From NCBI GenBank assembly GCA_023101725.1, contig JALJCO010003469.1:496001-560000 (forward strand): 64,000 bases of DNA, in the 5' to 3' direction. A program made the translations under genes and the position numbers. The DNA comes from Atherinomorus stipes. Taxonomy: Eukaryota > Chordata > Actinopteri > Atheriniformes > Atherinidae. The notes beneath the pieces were generated by a model that ran no database searches, was not told the origin of the DNA, and was given only the letters and a program-made list of their open reading frames with translations. Shown piece by piece: positions 21,306 to 32,640 of this stretch; position 1 is the first letter of the stretch, and the number at the start of each line of letters is the position of its first letter.

Positions 21306-23229
21306 TAACCCAACAGTTCTACCAAAGCTACAGGAAGAGATTTAAGGGTTTCTTATAGAGACAAAATAAACTCATACTGTGGTGTGTGTGTGTTTAATAC
21401 ATGGTTTGTAAATGGTGTAAACTAATTGGCTCATAACTTGGATTATGGTAAACTGGGTTATTTGGATTTCTATTGGATTTTCTTCTCCAGTTTCTCTATG
21501 TCAAAGTGAGTAAGATGCTTTCTATGACAGAATAATTCATCCTTGAAGATGGATGGAAACATACATATGATGGAAACACACACATATGAATATATGTGTG
21601 TACTGTTTTTACAGTATATGTATATATGTATATGTTAGCAAGGGCCAGTAACATCAATGCCAATGTTATTATCTATTGATCCTAGTGTGTTAACATCAAG
21701 ATGTGATATATTATTCTTGAGGACTATCAAAACTCTTCAAAATTAAGTAGGATAAAGTGGTTTTTGGTGGACTTGGTTCACTGACAAAGTACCTCCATGC
21801 CCAAAATCAGCTTCTTTTGCTGAGATAATGCCAAATTCAGATTTTTGAGACTTTAAATTAATTAATTAATTGTGAAAATTGAGGGTTAAAGCTTTCTGAA
21901 AAAACCATTAACTAGACATCCTCATTAAAAAAATGTTGTATCAGTACTGACAATACTTGCCATTTATTTACTTGGTAGTATTGCATGGCCTATATGTGTG
22001 TGTGTGCGTGTGTGAATGTGTAAGTGTGTTTGTGTGTGTAGAAAGAGAGAAGACAAACATTGGCAGCCACTACTGAGATAAGAGGGTGGTGAGGTGAAAA
22101 AGATGAATACAGAAAGGAAAAAAGTCATGGCTGGAGATGGAGTGGAGGAGTTTCCATGACGACAAGGTTGCCTCATTGTTCATATTGTGTATAAATTGTG
22201 TGTATATATTGTGTCTAGCTATTCTCCAAAGAGATGCTGGCAGGCTTACTAACCGTCATATCCCAAAGACCCCATCAGTAACCTCCACTTAAACTAAGAG
22301 CTTAATTAGTTTTACATCTGAATGCAGGGTCAGATACATACATAATAAATACATACTGTACATAACAAGTAAAATGAATGATGAAAATAAGGAAGCACCC
22401 CACCCACTCACCTCACAGCAGACTTGCAGGGAGAAGCTGTGCTTAGACTGAGTGGTGACTGTAGACAGCGGCTGCAGTGATAACAAAGGAAAGTACATTA
22501 CTGATCTGAACACAGCACTGGGTGGTGAGACACTGATAGACTTATGAGAAAGATTTTTTTCTCTCCACCAAATTGTTTGGTTTCTTTAGCTTAGAAACTT
22601 TTTATAAATAGAAATGATAATGAAATAGAATGATTTGCATCTTAATGAATTTAATTAGTTTGGTTTGATTGGTTTATGATAAGGTTACATTAAACTGGGT
22701 TGAAGTGGATTTTAATTGGAGTGAATTGGACAGTACCTTTTAAGTGCCTTCACATAATTAAGTGGAAGACACAGCTCTATTAATAAAGTGAAAAAAACCT
22801 AAAACATAAAACAAACAAACAAAAAACTGAGTAAAAACCTCAGCCTATACAACACAATCACAAACAGAGACATTCCTTCGCCTTTGGAAAGAGCCGGGCT
22901 TGCAGTTTCCAGTAAATGTGCTAAGATGAGATAACCAGCTTTAGCTTCACCATCATCAACAGAACCAACCCAGCTGAATGGTGGAATTCGAAGCACAGAT
23001 GCTCCAATTCAGGGAAGTCACATCATTCTGCTGGTGACTCTATTAAATAGACATAACATTGGTTTCTGAGCAAGTATTTCCCCAAAACACTAAACAATTC
23101 CTCCTCAAACAAGTCCATATTTGAAATTTAGCACAAAAGAGAGATTCAGCTGTAAATGATTAGATGTACATATTTAGCCATTCATATTTCTCTAAAAGTC
23201 AATCAGATGAGAATCAAGACGAAGGATAT
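21306..23229. other. No gene recognised; scattered simple repeats
   Basis: AT/TG-rich patches at 21560-21640 (CATATG and TATATG words) and a TG-rich microsatellite at about 21993-22042. Short frames lack domains. Confidence 0.6.
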
Positions 23230-23850
23230 AAAATTGTTTACTGTATGTAGTTTGTCATTTTCAAAAGTCATATTACCTGACAAGATGAAAGCAACTGAAG
23301 TAATTCCACTTTCTGAAAATGGAAGCAAACACGTCTTCTCTGAATACAGACTAGTATCCTTGCTGTCACAGTTTTCAAAAATATTAGAAAATTAGTATTA
23401 AAAAAGACTGTATTTTGAAGGGCAGTCAATAAGGGCTCATGGCAAATTAACCAACATCAATGGCATTTATTAAATTAATACTTAAAATATCAACGGCAAT
23501 TGGAAAAAATAGCATTTTTTGACCTTAAAAGGAGCATTATACACCATAGATTACAAAATTCTTATGAAAAAAAGAAGAAAAAAAAAAACTTGGTAAATAT
23601 GTTATCAGTGGGCTAGCACATCATTGGATTAGAGTACAAGTTTTGTGAAGAACAGAGGACAGTATGTTCAAATAAATGATATTAAATAAGATACATGTAT
23701 TATAATATGGCGTACCTCAAGGGTCATTACTTGGTCCGAAAGAATTTACCTTGTATATCAATGACGTTAACATATTTAAACAGTTCAATGTACTTTATTT
23801 GCAGATGATACATTTTTTATGTGGAGGACACTTGTAGAGTATAACGTAGG
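23230..23850 (+). pseudogene. LINE reverse transcriptase, N-terminal and catalytic portion (decayed)
   Basis: Plus-strand translation gives LPDKMKATEVIPLSENGSKH then EYRLVSLLSQFSKILEN (RT fingers), a stop, then after frameshifts AIGKNSIF (position of the palm block normally reading FIDLKKAFDT), GVPQGSLLGPKEFTLYINDV at 23709-23765 and FADDTFF at about 23798-23818, the RT active-site box. Many stops and shifts. The motif order identifies a non-LTR reverse transcriptase of the CR1/Jockey-like superclade. Continues at 24.59 kb after an insertion. Confidence 0.85.
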
Positions 23851-23976
23851 ACTGAATGTAAGTTCAAGTGAATTATTGTCATGTCACCCTAATGTTAAAC
23901 ATGACAGAGCAAAATTTGTACCCAGATCCCAGATAAAAAAAATACACAAATGATAAAATATAGAGAATATTTAGAC

Positions 23977-24000
23977 ACACATATATATATATATACATAG

Positions 24001-24074
<74 letters not shown>
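23977..24074. repeat. (TA)n microsatellite, about 98 bp
   Basis: Nearly pure TA dinucleotides with two TACATAGATACA interruptions at the left. Its complement yields a spurious IYIYIY frame on the minus strand. Confidence 0.95.
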
Positions 24075-24077
<3 letters not shown>

Positions 24078-24447
24078 CAGTCATGGAAACAATTACGAGA
24101 CCAACTTTGTCATCACAAATAATGGTTATAATGGTTATGCAATCGATTACCAACTGTAGTGTGAATCATGTGACTAAAAGAGACAGAAAAAAAAATAGAA
24201 TGCCTAAAAGCACTGTTTTTATCAGTACAAGGCCATAGCTATTGATGTAAGAACTTAATAACCAAAATCACTTATCAAGAAAAGCATGGAAAATAGCTAG
24301 ATACAAGTTCTTAGATTAAACTCTTATGAGCTACTTTTGTTGTTATCATTAAATTTGTTCAGGCAAATGTACTTTTAATACCAGGCATTAAAATGACCAA
24401 TTGATATGAGAAAACAAGGGTGATCTCTTATTTTTTTCTATACATAT
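24078..24447. mobile_element. Tc1/mariner-type MITE (CAGTCATGGAAA family)
   Basis: Starts with TA then CAGTCATGGAAACAATTACG, and the interior (GAACTTAATAACCAAAATCAC, AAGCATGGAAAATAGCTAG, TACCAGGCATTAAAATGACC) matches a fish MITE I recognise whose ends are CAGTCATGGAAAAA and inverted. The right end (GATCTCTTATTTTTTTCTAT) is degraded into the adjoining TATACA repeat. TA target and CAGT start support Tc1/mariner mobilisation. No transposase. Confidence 0.7.
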
Positions 24448-24500
24448 ATATATACATATATATATATATACATAAATACAGTACATACATACATCTAAAA
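24442..24500. repeat. TATACA-type microsatellite
   Basis: Runs of ATACATATATATATA and ACATACATACAT following the MITE. Confidence 0.85.
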
Positions 24501-24585
24501 GCAGGCACAATCTAAAAAAAAATCAGGCAAAATTTAAAAATAAAACATATCTAGACAGACAATTCACAAAAAATATAACTGAAAA

Positions 24586-24830
24586 GTGAAACAGTGGTTT
24601 AATGTAAATAAATTATCTCTAAATCTTGGCAAAACATAATGGATTGGCATTTAGTAATACATGGAGCAAATGTTGAAAATTTCACTGGGTATAGAAAATA
24701 TTAGATTCAACAGTAAAACAAATGAAGATTTATTGGACAGTCATGCACTTTGTTCCATATCTGACTAAAGTTGCCACCTGGATTTAACTTAGCAAATATA
24801 CAAACCTCCTATTGGACAATTACTACGGGG
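24586..24830 (+). pseudogene. LINE reverse transcriptase, distal portion after insertion
   Basis: The sequence resumes with a translation resembling KWFNVNKLSLNLGKT, the block that follows the FADDT box by about 25-35 residues in this LINE group (usually KWFxxNKLSLNxxKT). Frameshifts and stops follow. Together with 23.23-23.85 kb it indicates one ancient LINE copy interrupted by later repeats. The block spans about 24590-24650; further similarity to about 24.8 kb is weak. Confidence 0.7.
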
Positions 24831-24904
24831 GCGAGTATCTTTCAGCTGGCAACAAGTTATTTAACCCCAAATGATACAATGAACAGCTTCTCAAAACATC
24901 TGCA

Positions 24905-25000
24905 TTGAAAGAGTCTGGAAGGTCAGTGGATTGATTCCTGAACTCAAACTGTCCTTGGGTAAGAGTCCCATGTTGCCTCTGAGGTGTGTGAACGTGCATG
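24905..25000 (+). repeat. tRNA-derived SINE fragment (3' half)
   Basis: GGTCAGTGGATTGATTCCTG carries a box-B-like motif (GATTGATTCC), followed by AACTGTCCTTGGGTAAGAG and GTTGCCTCTGAGGTGTGTG. This order is that of a common fish tRNA-SINE, in which 'GTCCTTGGGCAAGA' follows the tRNA head. The box-A half is missing. A related SINE with box A is at 31.10 kb. Confidence 0.65.
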
Positions 25001-25047
25001 GTTGATTTAAAAAAGTAGTATGTAAGTATATGAAAAAAGAAAAAAAA

Positions 25048-25085
25048 AAGACTTCATTTATCCCAGAGGGATGTTGCAATAATAT
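25048..25085. repeat. Retroelement 3'-tail-like block
   Basis: AAAGACTTCATTTATCCCAG and AGGGATGTTGC match the block at 17.64 kb (CTTTATTTATCCCAGAGGGA). Preceded by an A-rich run. Confidence 0.55.
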
Positions 25086-25315
25086 AAACCCCTTAAAGCC
25101 TGAATTTATTTACAATTACGTGCATACAATTAAATTAGAAGTTTAAATATGCATTTACTAACCAGTAAAAAAAAAAAAAGATTGACAAAATTTATTTGAA
25201 CTTAATGGTAATATAAAACAAACAGAAAACAAATTGAAAACAAACAAACAAAAGAACAAACTGAAAACAAACAAAAACAACTACAACAACAACAATAAAA
25301 AAAACCCACAAACAT

Positions 25316-25860
25316 AAATTTCTGTATCACTTTGTTTCCTTCGGGCAATATTTAGATTAAGCTGCCCTCCGGTGTGCATTCATACAATGGGAGGGACAGG
25401 GCAGCCTCTCTATAAGGCATTATCTGCAGCAAAACTCCTTCATTTCACCAATACTTTAAGTAGAATTAATAAACAAAGGAGTACTATTATTCTGTGAGTT
25501 CAGAGTTTCGTGGATTGTGGTTTGTTAGTGTCTGGGTAGTGAGCTGCTCTTCTCAGCTGTACTGTAGAGTGTAGAGAAAGCCCCCAGTAACTAACAGAGA
25601 GCTAACTCTGAACTCACAGGACAATAGTACTCATTCATTTGTTCATTCTCCTTAAAGTATTGGTGAAATGAAGGAGTTTTGCTGCAGATAATGCCTTGTA
25701 TAGAGGCTGCCCCATCTCTCCCATTATATGGATGTACACCCGAGGGTGGCTTAATCTAAATACCATACAAAGGAGTCAAAGTGATACAGAAATCTTACTG
25801 GTGAGTAAATGCACATATAAACTCCTAGAAATTAGGTCCTGGTTAAAAAAAAAGGGAAAG
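25316..25860. mobile_element. Foldback repeat family, copy 3 (both arms)
   Basis: The left arm (TTTCTGTATCACTTTG at 25319, CCTCCGGTGTGCATTCATAC, CTCTATAAGGCATTATCTGC, AATACTTTAAGTAGAATT, GAGTACTATTATTC) is repeated inverted at about 25600-25855 (GGACAATAGTACTC, CTTAAAGTATTGG, GCAGATAATGCCTTG, AAAGTGATACAGAAA). The centre includes GAGCTGCTCTTCTCAGCT. The TTAA in the left arm is intact and serves as the empty site for the insertion in copy 1. A preceding A-rich tract (25.2-25.3 kb) contains AAAC repeats. Confidence 0.8.
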
Positions 25861-26135
25861 TTATCCTTTGAATACTTTCAGAAAGTGTTATTTGCTTATA
25901 AAATACCTCTGTACTTCATCACAGTGATGAATAGTAGAGTAGCATTCATCCCACTGTCTTTGAAGGGAAAAGAAAATAGAAATAACAGACATGAGAAATG
26001 ATGGATCAGATAAGAACTGGTCGTGGGTAGAGCGTAGAAACAGTGTGTGTCTGCTGCCTGCTATCCTCTTCTGGAGAGGTTATCTCCAGTTATCTCAACT
26101 AGGTTTAACGAAAAATTGAAAGGAGATGTTTTTTT
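25861..26135. other. No gene recognised
   Basis: A 101-codon plus frame (25696-26001) begins inside the foldback arm and has no domain. Confidence 0.6.
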
Positions 26136-26136
26136 C

Positions 26137-26208
<72 letters not shown>

Positions 26209-26209
26209 T
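26136..26209. repeat. (CTTT)n microsatellite, about 74 bp
   Basis: About eighteen CTTT units without interruption; GA-rich on the opposite strand. Confidence 0.95.
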
Positions 26210-26718
26210 ACATTGTGATACAGTCAGGTCTAGAATTATTGGTTTCTCTGATAAAGAGACAAACACATCAGTATAACATCTGGATAAAAATATAAATAAA
26301 TAAACAATCTTATAGTGTTTTATTTCTGTACATCCACCAACAGAAACTTCCTCTAACATATCTGCACCCTGAAATATTCAACTATCAGCCCACAGTCAGG
26401 CTGATAAAGAAAATCAGAAAGCTGCTGACTCACTGTTAATGACTAAGGATGGAAATTAGCTTTGCTATTATCTTGCATATTTACGTTATCTAAGTACATT
26501 AATATGCACTTTCCCGTTTTAAATAAATAAACTCAACTCAAACTCAGTGTTGATAAAAGATGGTTAGGAATCGTCTCACTTTGAACAAGATGATTTAATT
26601 TAGTAAGACATAAAAGAACTAAATCTGTTATGTTGACCAGTGAATACACCCAGTTAACCAGTCATCACATTAAGGTAGCCAGCTCTTCTCCGATTGGAAA
26701 CTCTTATGCTGTCAACTA

Positions 26719-26723
<5 letters not shown>
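26210..26723. other. No gene recognised
   Basis: AT-rich sequence with short (AAAT)n-like runs near 26290-26310 and 26520-26530. Confidence 0.6.

Positions 26724-26807
<84 letters not shown>
26724..26807. repeat. (TA)n microsatellite in two blocks
   Basis: Two TA runs of about 36 and 40 bp separated by AAAATAA. Confidence 0.95.
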
Positions 26808-26809
<2 letters not shown>

Positions 26810-27227
26810 ATGTCAAACTTTGAACTTTAAATGTAATGTGATCATTAATCAGCTGTTTTACTGACCTGTTTTCATCACTTCATCATAACTCTATAAACAA
26901 CTGCTGTGTTCACTGCTTTCTGGCTCATGTGGACTTAGTGTGTTTAATGGTTCACTTTACTCATAGCAGAACCTGTGATGTGAAAGCAGTGCTACTTACA
27001 CCCATTATCATCTTCATCATCATCCACAGCAGCCAATGGCAAACATGTCAATCATCTTTGGACATGCAGCAGCTTCCTTTTTTTTTTTTTTTTTTTAAAA
27101 TCCATTTCCCCTGTCCTCGGTTCTGATAGGAGGCTGCATCCATTGGTACAGAACCAGAGTTGTTTAAAGGATGTGATTGGGTCATCCTGGTGTCAGTAAA
27201 GAAAAGAACTGATGGGCCGCAATCAAT
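26808..27227. other. No gene recognised
   Basis: Contains a T homopolymer at about 27078-27096. No coding or repeat family assigned. Confidence 0.6.
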
Positions 27228-27814
27228 AGCTGTGTCTCATTATGAAGTCAACACACTTCGAAGTGCGGATCCATTGGCTATATAGCACATCGCAGCGGCG
27301 CATCAAGTGCCGTTCCGCTTCTAAGCCTCCAAAGGAGCCTCCAATCCCACACTTCGTTTGGCCTGAAATAAAAGAAGCTGGCACTTTATCCTTCGTGGCC
27401 ACTCCTATTCCAGAATTCATTGCGCACGAGATGGGAGGGATAATCAGCAGAGCTACAAGTGTAGTATTTGGATAGATTCGTGGATTTTACATGTCGAATG
27501 AAATGTTTACCAGTTGGAAACAACAGGCAGTCTGTGTGGAAAATTTGAGAATATGCGTCCAAGCTTAAAAAAAGTTTTTGCCTCAGAAAATGCATTTGTT
27601 TGACATTGAATAAAATGCCCAATTCCAATTGGAGTCTACCGTTGCTAGGCAATGGGACTGGAGCACTATGGGAACTTCTCATTGGCTAGGATGTCCCATT
27701 TCACCAGCCTACCCTTTCAGAAGGCTGCTTCAGAGTGTGGACTACATAGAACATTCTGTAACCTATGTAGTCCATGCACTTCGAAGTGCATTGACTTCCA
27801 AATGAGACATAGCT
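27228..27814. mobile_element. 587-bp TIR element with CACTTCGAAGTG palindromes
   Basis: The left end AGCTGTGTCTCATTATGAAG and the complement of the right end AGCTATGTCTCATTTGGAAG match, and pairing continues through GTCAACACACTTCGAAGTGC. A 12-bp perfect palindrome, CACTTCGAAGTG, lies at 27254-27265 and again at 27777-27788. AAT flanks both sides (25-27 before the left end and 27815-27817), so a short target duplication is possible. Interior GC-mixed, with only short frames. Superfamily not assigned. Confidence 0.7.
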
Positions 27815-27909
27815 AATGTGTTTCATGGGCCGGTGGTCAGGAAAGGAAGTTCTGTATTGATTACTTGGATAAATGAATTCAGGCACACGGGCTGTGAAAG
27901 TGGGCTGTG

Positions 27910-27912
<3 letters not shown>
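27815..27912. other. Flank of the TIR element; no gene recognised
   Basis: Carries GGGCCGG and GGGCTGTG words resembling words on the other side of the element (GGGCCGC). Confidence 0.5.

Positions 27913-27940
<28 letters not shown>
27913..27940. repeat. A homopolymer of about 28 bases
   Basis: Unbroken A run between GTGATT and CTTCAG; could be an old retroposed tail, but no source is recognisable upstream. Confidence 0.9.
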
Positions 27941-27941
<1 letters not shown>

Positions 27942-30900
27942 TTCAGTGGGCTGGCCCAGTGTTGGTTGGGCTGACAATCCACTGAGTTTTATGGACCAGT
28001 GAAACCATTAAAAAAACTGTGTCAGCCCCAAAAAACATGTCGATCCACTGGGAAAATGTGTTGTATGCCAAATGGCCAGTCCATTCTTGCTCCGATACGC
28101 TGTTCATCTAAAGAATCTGGTTGTTTTTTCTATCTTTTTTCTCTTCCTCCTCTTATCTTCTTTCACATCCAATGGGCCAAGTGTTGTCAGCACCACTCCT
28201 CAACAAACTTCTCACCAACCACAAGTCAGTGGTGTGAAAAGAAGCAAACACTTTCTTTACATTTATTTTTGGTCTTGCTTTGCTGAAGACTGTAAATAGA
28301 TGAGATGAATACTGTAAACAGTGTTTAAAAACTGTTTGAAAATAAAGTGAATAATGATTATTGAAACATATCCTTTGCCTGCAACATTACACAGATTGAT
28401 AGAGAAATAACACCTCCATTATTAAAGCTTTGTGCTCATCCACGGCTGCTGTCTCTCTGACTCAGAATGTGAACGTCTTACCTACTTTTATCTCCATATC
28501 CCAGGCTCACCGTGGTAGTCAGAGGTAAGTGGCACAAAGAGGAGATGGGATCAGTTGTAGTGAAGCCTTGTGCATGTTAATCCGCTGTGTCTCAGAGGAA
28601 TATTCTGGCCAAGGCCTCCAGTAAGGATTCATAGAGCATTATAATACCATCCTTAAAGCTATACATCACATTGCTGCTCATCAACAGGCTACTTGGGCTT
28701 AAACCTGCTATCTAAATCCTTAAAACACAGGTGTGAGATTGATGCTTGTGTTTGTATGGGAGACTTTAAGGGATGGGGGGGAGTTACTGACGTGGAGCAC
28801 ACAAAGTAGAGTTCACTATTATCCCTACTTTCCTTTTCCAACCCAGGTTCCTTCAACGAGTGTCAAGTGTTTCCGCAACCAAACAGTTCCAGGACATCGC
28901 TAAAGGAAAATAATTTTTCTAAGGCAGCAAGTTTGTGTAATTTTTTTAAAAAGTAAAGCCAACTAGTGCAGCTTGTTATTTAATCGGTCTCCAGAGGTAA
29001 ATAAACAAGTCTGTAGAAAATTATTATAATAAATAAATAAATCATTTTCTGTGAAATTATTCACTCAAATAAAAAACTAAAGTAAAATAAAACTTTTTTA
29101 TTTGACTATTTCTTTGTTAGTATACATTTACACGTAATCAATGATTAAGTTTAGATGCATATTTAATGTAATGTAGTGACTAAGTATTTATCAATTGGAT
29201 GAAAAATGGACTGAAATGACTTACAGCCCCACCTTGAATGTGTAGTATGAGGAATGAGGACTCCAGCAGCAGAAGTCCCTGCATGACCAGTCCACACCTT
29301 GACATTGTTTTAAATGAAAATATCCCAGAAAGTGATTTGTGTAGTCCTGAGACATCAGTACTATCCTTTGTGTTCCAGGCTGACCTTCATTGCAAACTGA
29401 GTGCTGGGTTGTGCAACTTGTGGCAGAAGGGCTGAACTCATTAGCATATTTACATCTAAAATGCTGAATGATAGAAAAGCAGAGGTATACATCTGAGCCA
29501 TTTTCAAGGATTGATGTGTATTTGATTAAGAAAATATGGAAATGTCTAGGTCTGAAAAAAGTTTTAGGTTTAAATCAAGATCTGCTTTTGAAGGTTTACT
29601 GTTAAATTTTATAATCTACTGTTTGTCTATTCTTTTTAGTCATAGTGATGTCAGATTTTGAGACAAAAAAGTGAATAAAAAAGCCTTAAGTGCATATCAC
29701 CTACCTTGTTTGTGTATGTGTGTGTGTGTGTGTTTTTTAAATTCTCATCTTTTTAAAATGTAGTGTGTTTATGATGTAATGGCCTGATGTTTATGCCAGT
29801 GGTGATGGATTGAAACGCGTCATTTTGTGGTCATGCATCAGTCCAACCACAGTTTACTCCTCAGGGCAATGTCAATGTTTTCACTTTGACTCGAACTCTC
29901 AAAACTTGTGGAACCTGTCACACGAGGTCTGAAACATCTCAAGGTTACTATGACTATGTGGCAATAGCTGAAAAACAAAAAATAAATCAAATCTGTCTCA
30001 CTTCTTGGTTTAGTAATACTATTCAACATATCACTATCTTGACTTTTCTGACTGCCTCAACAAAGCCCTACACCTGAGAAGGTGAGTGCTCAGGTGAAAG
30101 GCAAAGGAGAGTAAGGTTTGTGTTACAGCAAAGGCTCATCGTCTGGTAATGGGAGCCTAGTCTTCCTCATAGAATGACAGTTTCCCACACCTCCCATTAG
30201 TTCAGTCAGGTATCACAGCGCAGACTGTTGCCGAAGTCGCTCATCCACAGGCCTGAGGATGGTTCTGCACCCGCCTTTAAGTGTGGATAAAAATCCATTC
30301 ATCATTAAAACAAAACAACCAGCTTGTGCGCCCCTTGAATGCAAACACTGATGCATGCTTGTTATTTTCCCTGTCCTAATTTTCCATTACTCTTAGGTTA
30401 CAGGAACGCTTCCTTGTAAAGAATGGAGTGGACTTGATAACTCGTCGTCCTTGCCAGCGGCGAACTGGTGAAACATAGACATTTTCACACTGGAATACAA
30501 TCCTCATTGTTCTTTGTCATCAGCATACACCCGGAGCCCACATAAAAATAGGACTCTTCGTGTGGAGAAGTGACCCTGCTGCACACCTTCTGCGACTTGA
30601 CACATGCACATATTTTTGAGCTAGAAGCTGTTCCTTTCATACAGATACACATTTTCATTTTTAAGGAACGTGGCTTGTTATCAGCTGAAATAGGTCGAGA
30701 GACAAAGGATGCTGGGAGAGCGAGTGCTTGACGCTGGTGTTGGTGATGGAGGTCAGCTGTTCTGTGATAATGTGTTGTTGGAGGCTTTAAGTCTGAGAGC
30801 AGAGAGGATGTAAAATCCTCTGCAGCTGTATAAAAAAGAACAAAACATCGACTGAAAAGCTGCAGCGCGAATGTTCAGAGAACGGACAGAGGAAGGTTTT

Positions 30901-31103
30901 CACAAAATAAGACACCACATGTGAAATGACAGGTCTTAAAAAGGGAAAATGATCTTTTAAAGAAAAAAGGAATGAGGAGATTTAAAGACAAATCAATTTA
31001 GAAATATTGTTTTTATACCTTTGGATTAAAATTAATTCATTTCTATTTATTTACATTTCCTTACCTAAGTTTTGTTGGATTAATCTCAGAGACTTTTTCT
31101 GTG
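27941..31103. other. No gene recognised
   Basis: About 3.1 kb of unique-looking sequence. Contains AAAT-rich patches near 29025-29045, a TG microsatellite at about 29713-29733 and short frames (27999-28299, 29238-29435, 29838-30077) without domains. No paired TIRs found. Confidence 0.55.
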
Positions 31104-31207
31104 GTGTCTGTAGCTTAAGTGGGAGAGCAGTAGTCTATCAACTAAAAGGTTGTTTGTGGCTTCCAGGCTTCCCTGGGCAACATACCGAAGTGTCCTTGGG
31201 CAAGGTA
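31104..31207 (+). repeat. tRNA-derived SINE (box-A half and conserved body)
   Basis: GGTGTCTGTAGCTTAAGTGG followed by GAGAGCAG resembles a tRNA box A (TAGCTTAAGTGGGAGAGC). Then come CAACTAAAAGGTTG, a weak box B region, and GGGCAACATACCGAAGTGTC with CTTGGGCAAG. These blocks in this order are those of a common fish tRNA-SINE. The copy ends where the Tc1-like sequence begins. Confidence 0.7.
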
Positions 31208-31249
31208 AGAAGAGAGGCAGATGAAGTAGTGTACAAGCCTTTGGGGGCA

Positions 31250-31695
31250 GTCTATGATCTGGGGTTGCTGCAGTTGGTCCAGTCTAGGTTCAGGTGGATA
31301 AATGGATTTTTTTCTACCCTGATGGCGTGGTCATATTCCAACATGACAATGGCAGGATTCATCTGGCTCAGACTGTGAAAGACTGGTTCAAGGAGCAAGA
31401 GACATCACTTTCACACAGATTGGCCCCCATAGAGTCCAGACCTGAACCCCACTGAGAATCTTTGGGATGTGTGAGAGAAGGCTTTGTGCAGTGTTCCGAC
31501 TCTCCCATCATCGATAGAAGATGTTGGACAAAAACTAATGCAACTCTAGATGGAAATAAATCGAAACAATGTTCCAGCAAGTGGATGCCGAGGCAAAGCT
31601 GAAATCAGTCCAATGAAATTTGGTGGGTGACCTTTTTTTAAAATTTTTTTTTATTTTAGTGGCAACTTTTTATTTGGCCTGGCAGTATGTCCTAA
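31250..31695 (+). pseudogene. Tc1-like transposase, 3' half (decayed), with right terminus
   Basis: Translation gives GVVIFQHDNGRIHLAQTVKD and WFKEQETS (second catalytic aspartate in QHDN), then WPP, a stop, SPDLNPTENLWDV (third catalytic acid in PTEN), a stop, EKAL, and SSIEDVGQKLMQL. This is the C-terminal DDE domain of a Tc1-like transposase. It cuts and rejoins target DNA when intact. Upstream GATCTGGGGTTGCTGCAGTT fits the same element. The end GACCTTTTTTT and TTTGGCCTGGCAGTAT resembles its right inverted repeat. The N-terminal DNA-binding half is missing; at least two in-frame stops. Confidence 0.85.
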
Positions 31696-31812
31696 TTCTC
31701 TTTTTCTGTGACACCCCTGCCATTCCGCACAATAGTGGATCCTCTTTCACCGTATTATTTACAGCAACCCAGACTTATGATAAATGGCCGGAAGCATTGA
31801 AGAAAACACAGG

Positions 31813-31862
31813 ATAGACAGACAGACAGACAAGACAGACAAGCAGCAGGCGGACAGATAGAT

Positions 31863-31956
<94 letters not shown>
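31813..31956. repeat. GACA/GATA compound microsatellite, about 144 bp
   Basis: GACA-rich units at 31813-31842 (with AAGACAGACAAG interruptions), a short bridge, then about 24 GATA units from 31854 to 31956. The compound GATA/GACA composition is that of Bkm-type repeats described in vertebrates. Confidence 0.95.
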
Positions 31957-32532
31957 TGATATTGATAGGGGATAGTAGTTATATCTTTTGAGTTGTCAGT
32001 TGAAGTGATTTATAAACCGTTAATGATGAGCGGTCTCACAAATCAAAGTATATTTTAAGAAATAAATCTAAAAAAAATATATATTATTTAAAAAATACCA
32101 TTTGAGTGACTTCAGAGAACTTTTTGTTTAATTGCTGGCAGACACAACTCACATAGAAATGTTAGATTTTCCCTGTTGGACTCAGACTGTGCATAATACT
32201 CCTGCAAGTAGTCACACACTGAGTCTGCAGCTCCTCTCCTGACACTTCATTTGCCGTTTCAGAGCAGAAATGCACCAATGTTGTAGAGAAGCATTTCTGG
32301 CTTGCTATGCTGGAGACCACAATGCATGGTGGGTAACATCGTGTGAAGCAGGTGTAGTGCTGGTGAAAATGCTGGCGGCGACTGTTTTAGGACCTCACGT
32401 AATCTGAACAAGTCCATGTTCTTTATTTACAAATGCTTTGCATTCAGCTCAGAGTTCACAGAAAGATGAGTGTGTTCAATGAATGCGTTCATGCACAACA
32501 CTGCCCAGCAGCTAGTTTAAACCAAAGAAGGC
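31957..32532. other. No gene recognised
   Basis: AT-rich then mixed sequence without domain-bearing frames. Confidence 0.6.
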
Positions 32533-32640
32533 TTTTATTTTCATTTCTCCTTTATTTACCTAGAAAAAAGCCTCACCGAGGTCAGAAATCTCTTGTCCAA
32601 GAGTAATCTGGCCAAGATGGCAGCAAAGTTCAGTGAAATG
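32533..32640 (+). repeat. Fish interspersed repeat: TTTATTTACCTAGAAAAAAG type
   Basis: CTTTATTTACCTAGAAAAAA then CCTCACCGAGGTCAGAAATC, TCTTGTCCAAGAGTAATC and TGGCCAAGATGGCAGC. I know this block as a common teleost repeat (usually with 'CATTGAGAT' and 'CCAAGAG'). The class is uncertain; it has no frame. Confidence 0.55.

Larger units (their letters stand above)
23855..24585. mobile_element. Composite insertion splitting the LINE reverse transcriptase
   Basis: The LINE frame breaks after FADDT and resumes at about 24590. The interval contains a block reading AAGTTCAAGTGAATTATTGT ... GCAAAATTTGTACCCAGA (resembles a fish repeat tail), a long TA microsatellite, a Tc1-type MITE (24078-24447) and more TATACA repeats. 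More than one insertion event is likely. Confidence 0.6.

Noticed and set aside
23971..24153. Minus frame with long IYIYIY run
   Set aside because: Translation of the TA microsatellite.
26105..26359. Minus frame with KERKKERK repeats
   Set aside because: Translation of the CTTT microsatellite.
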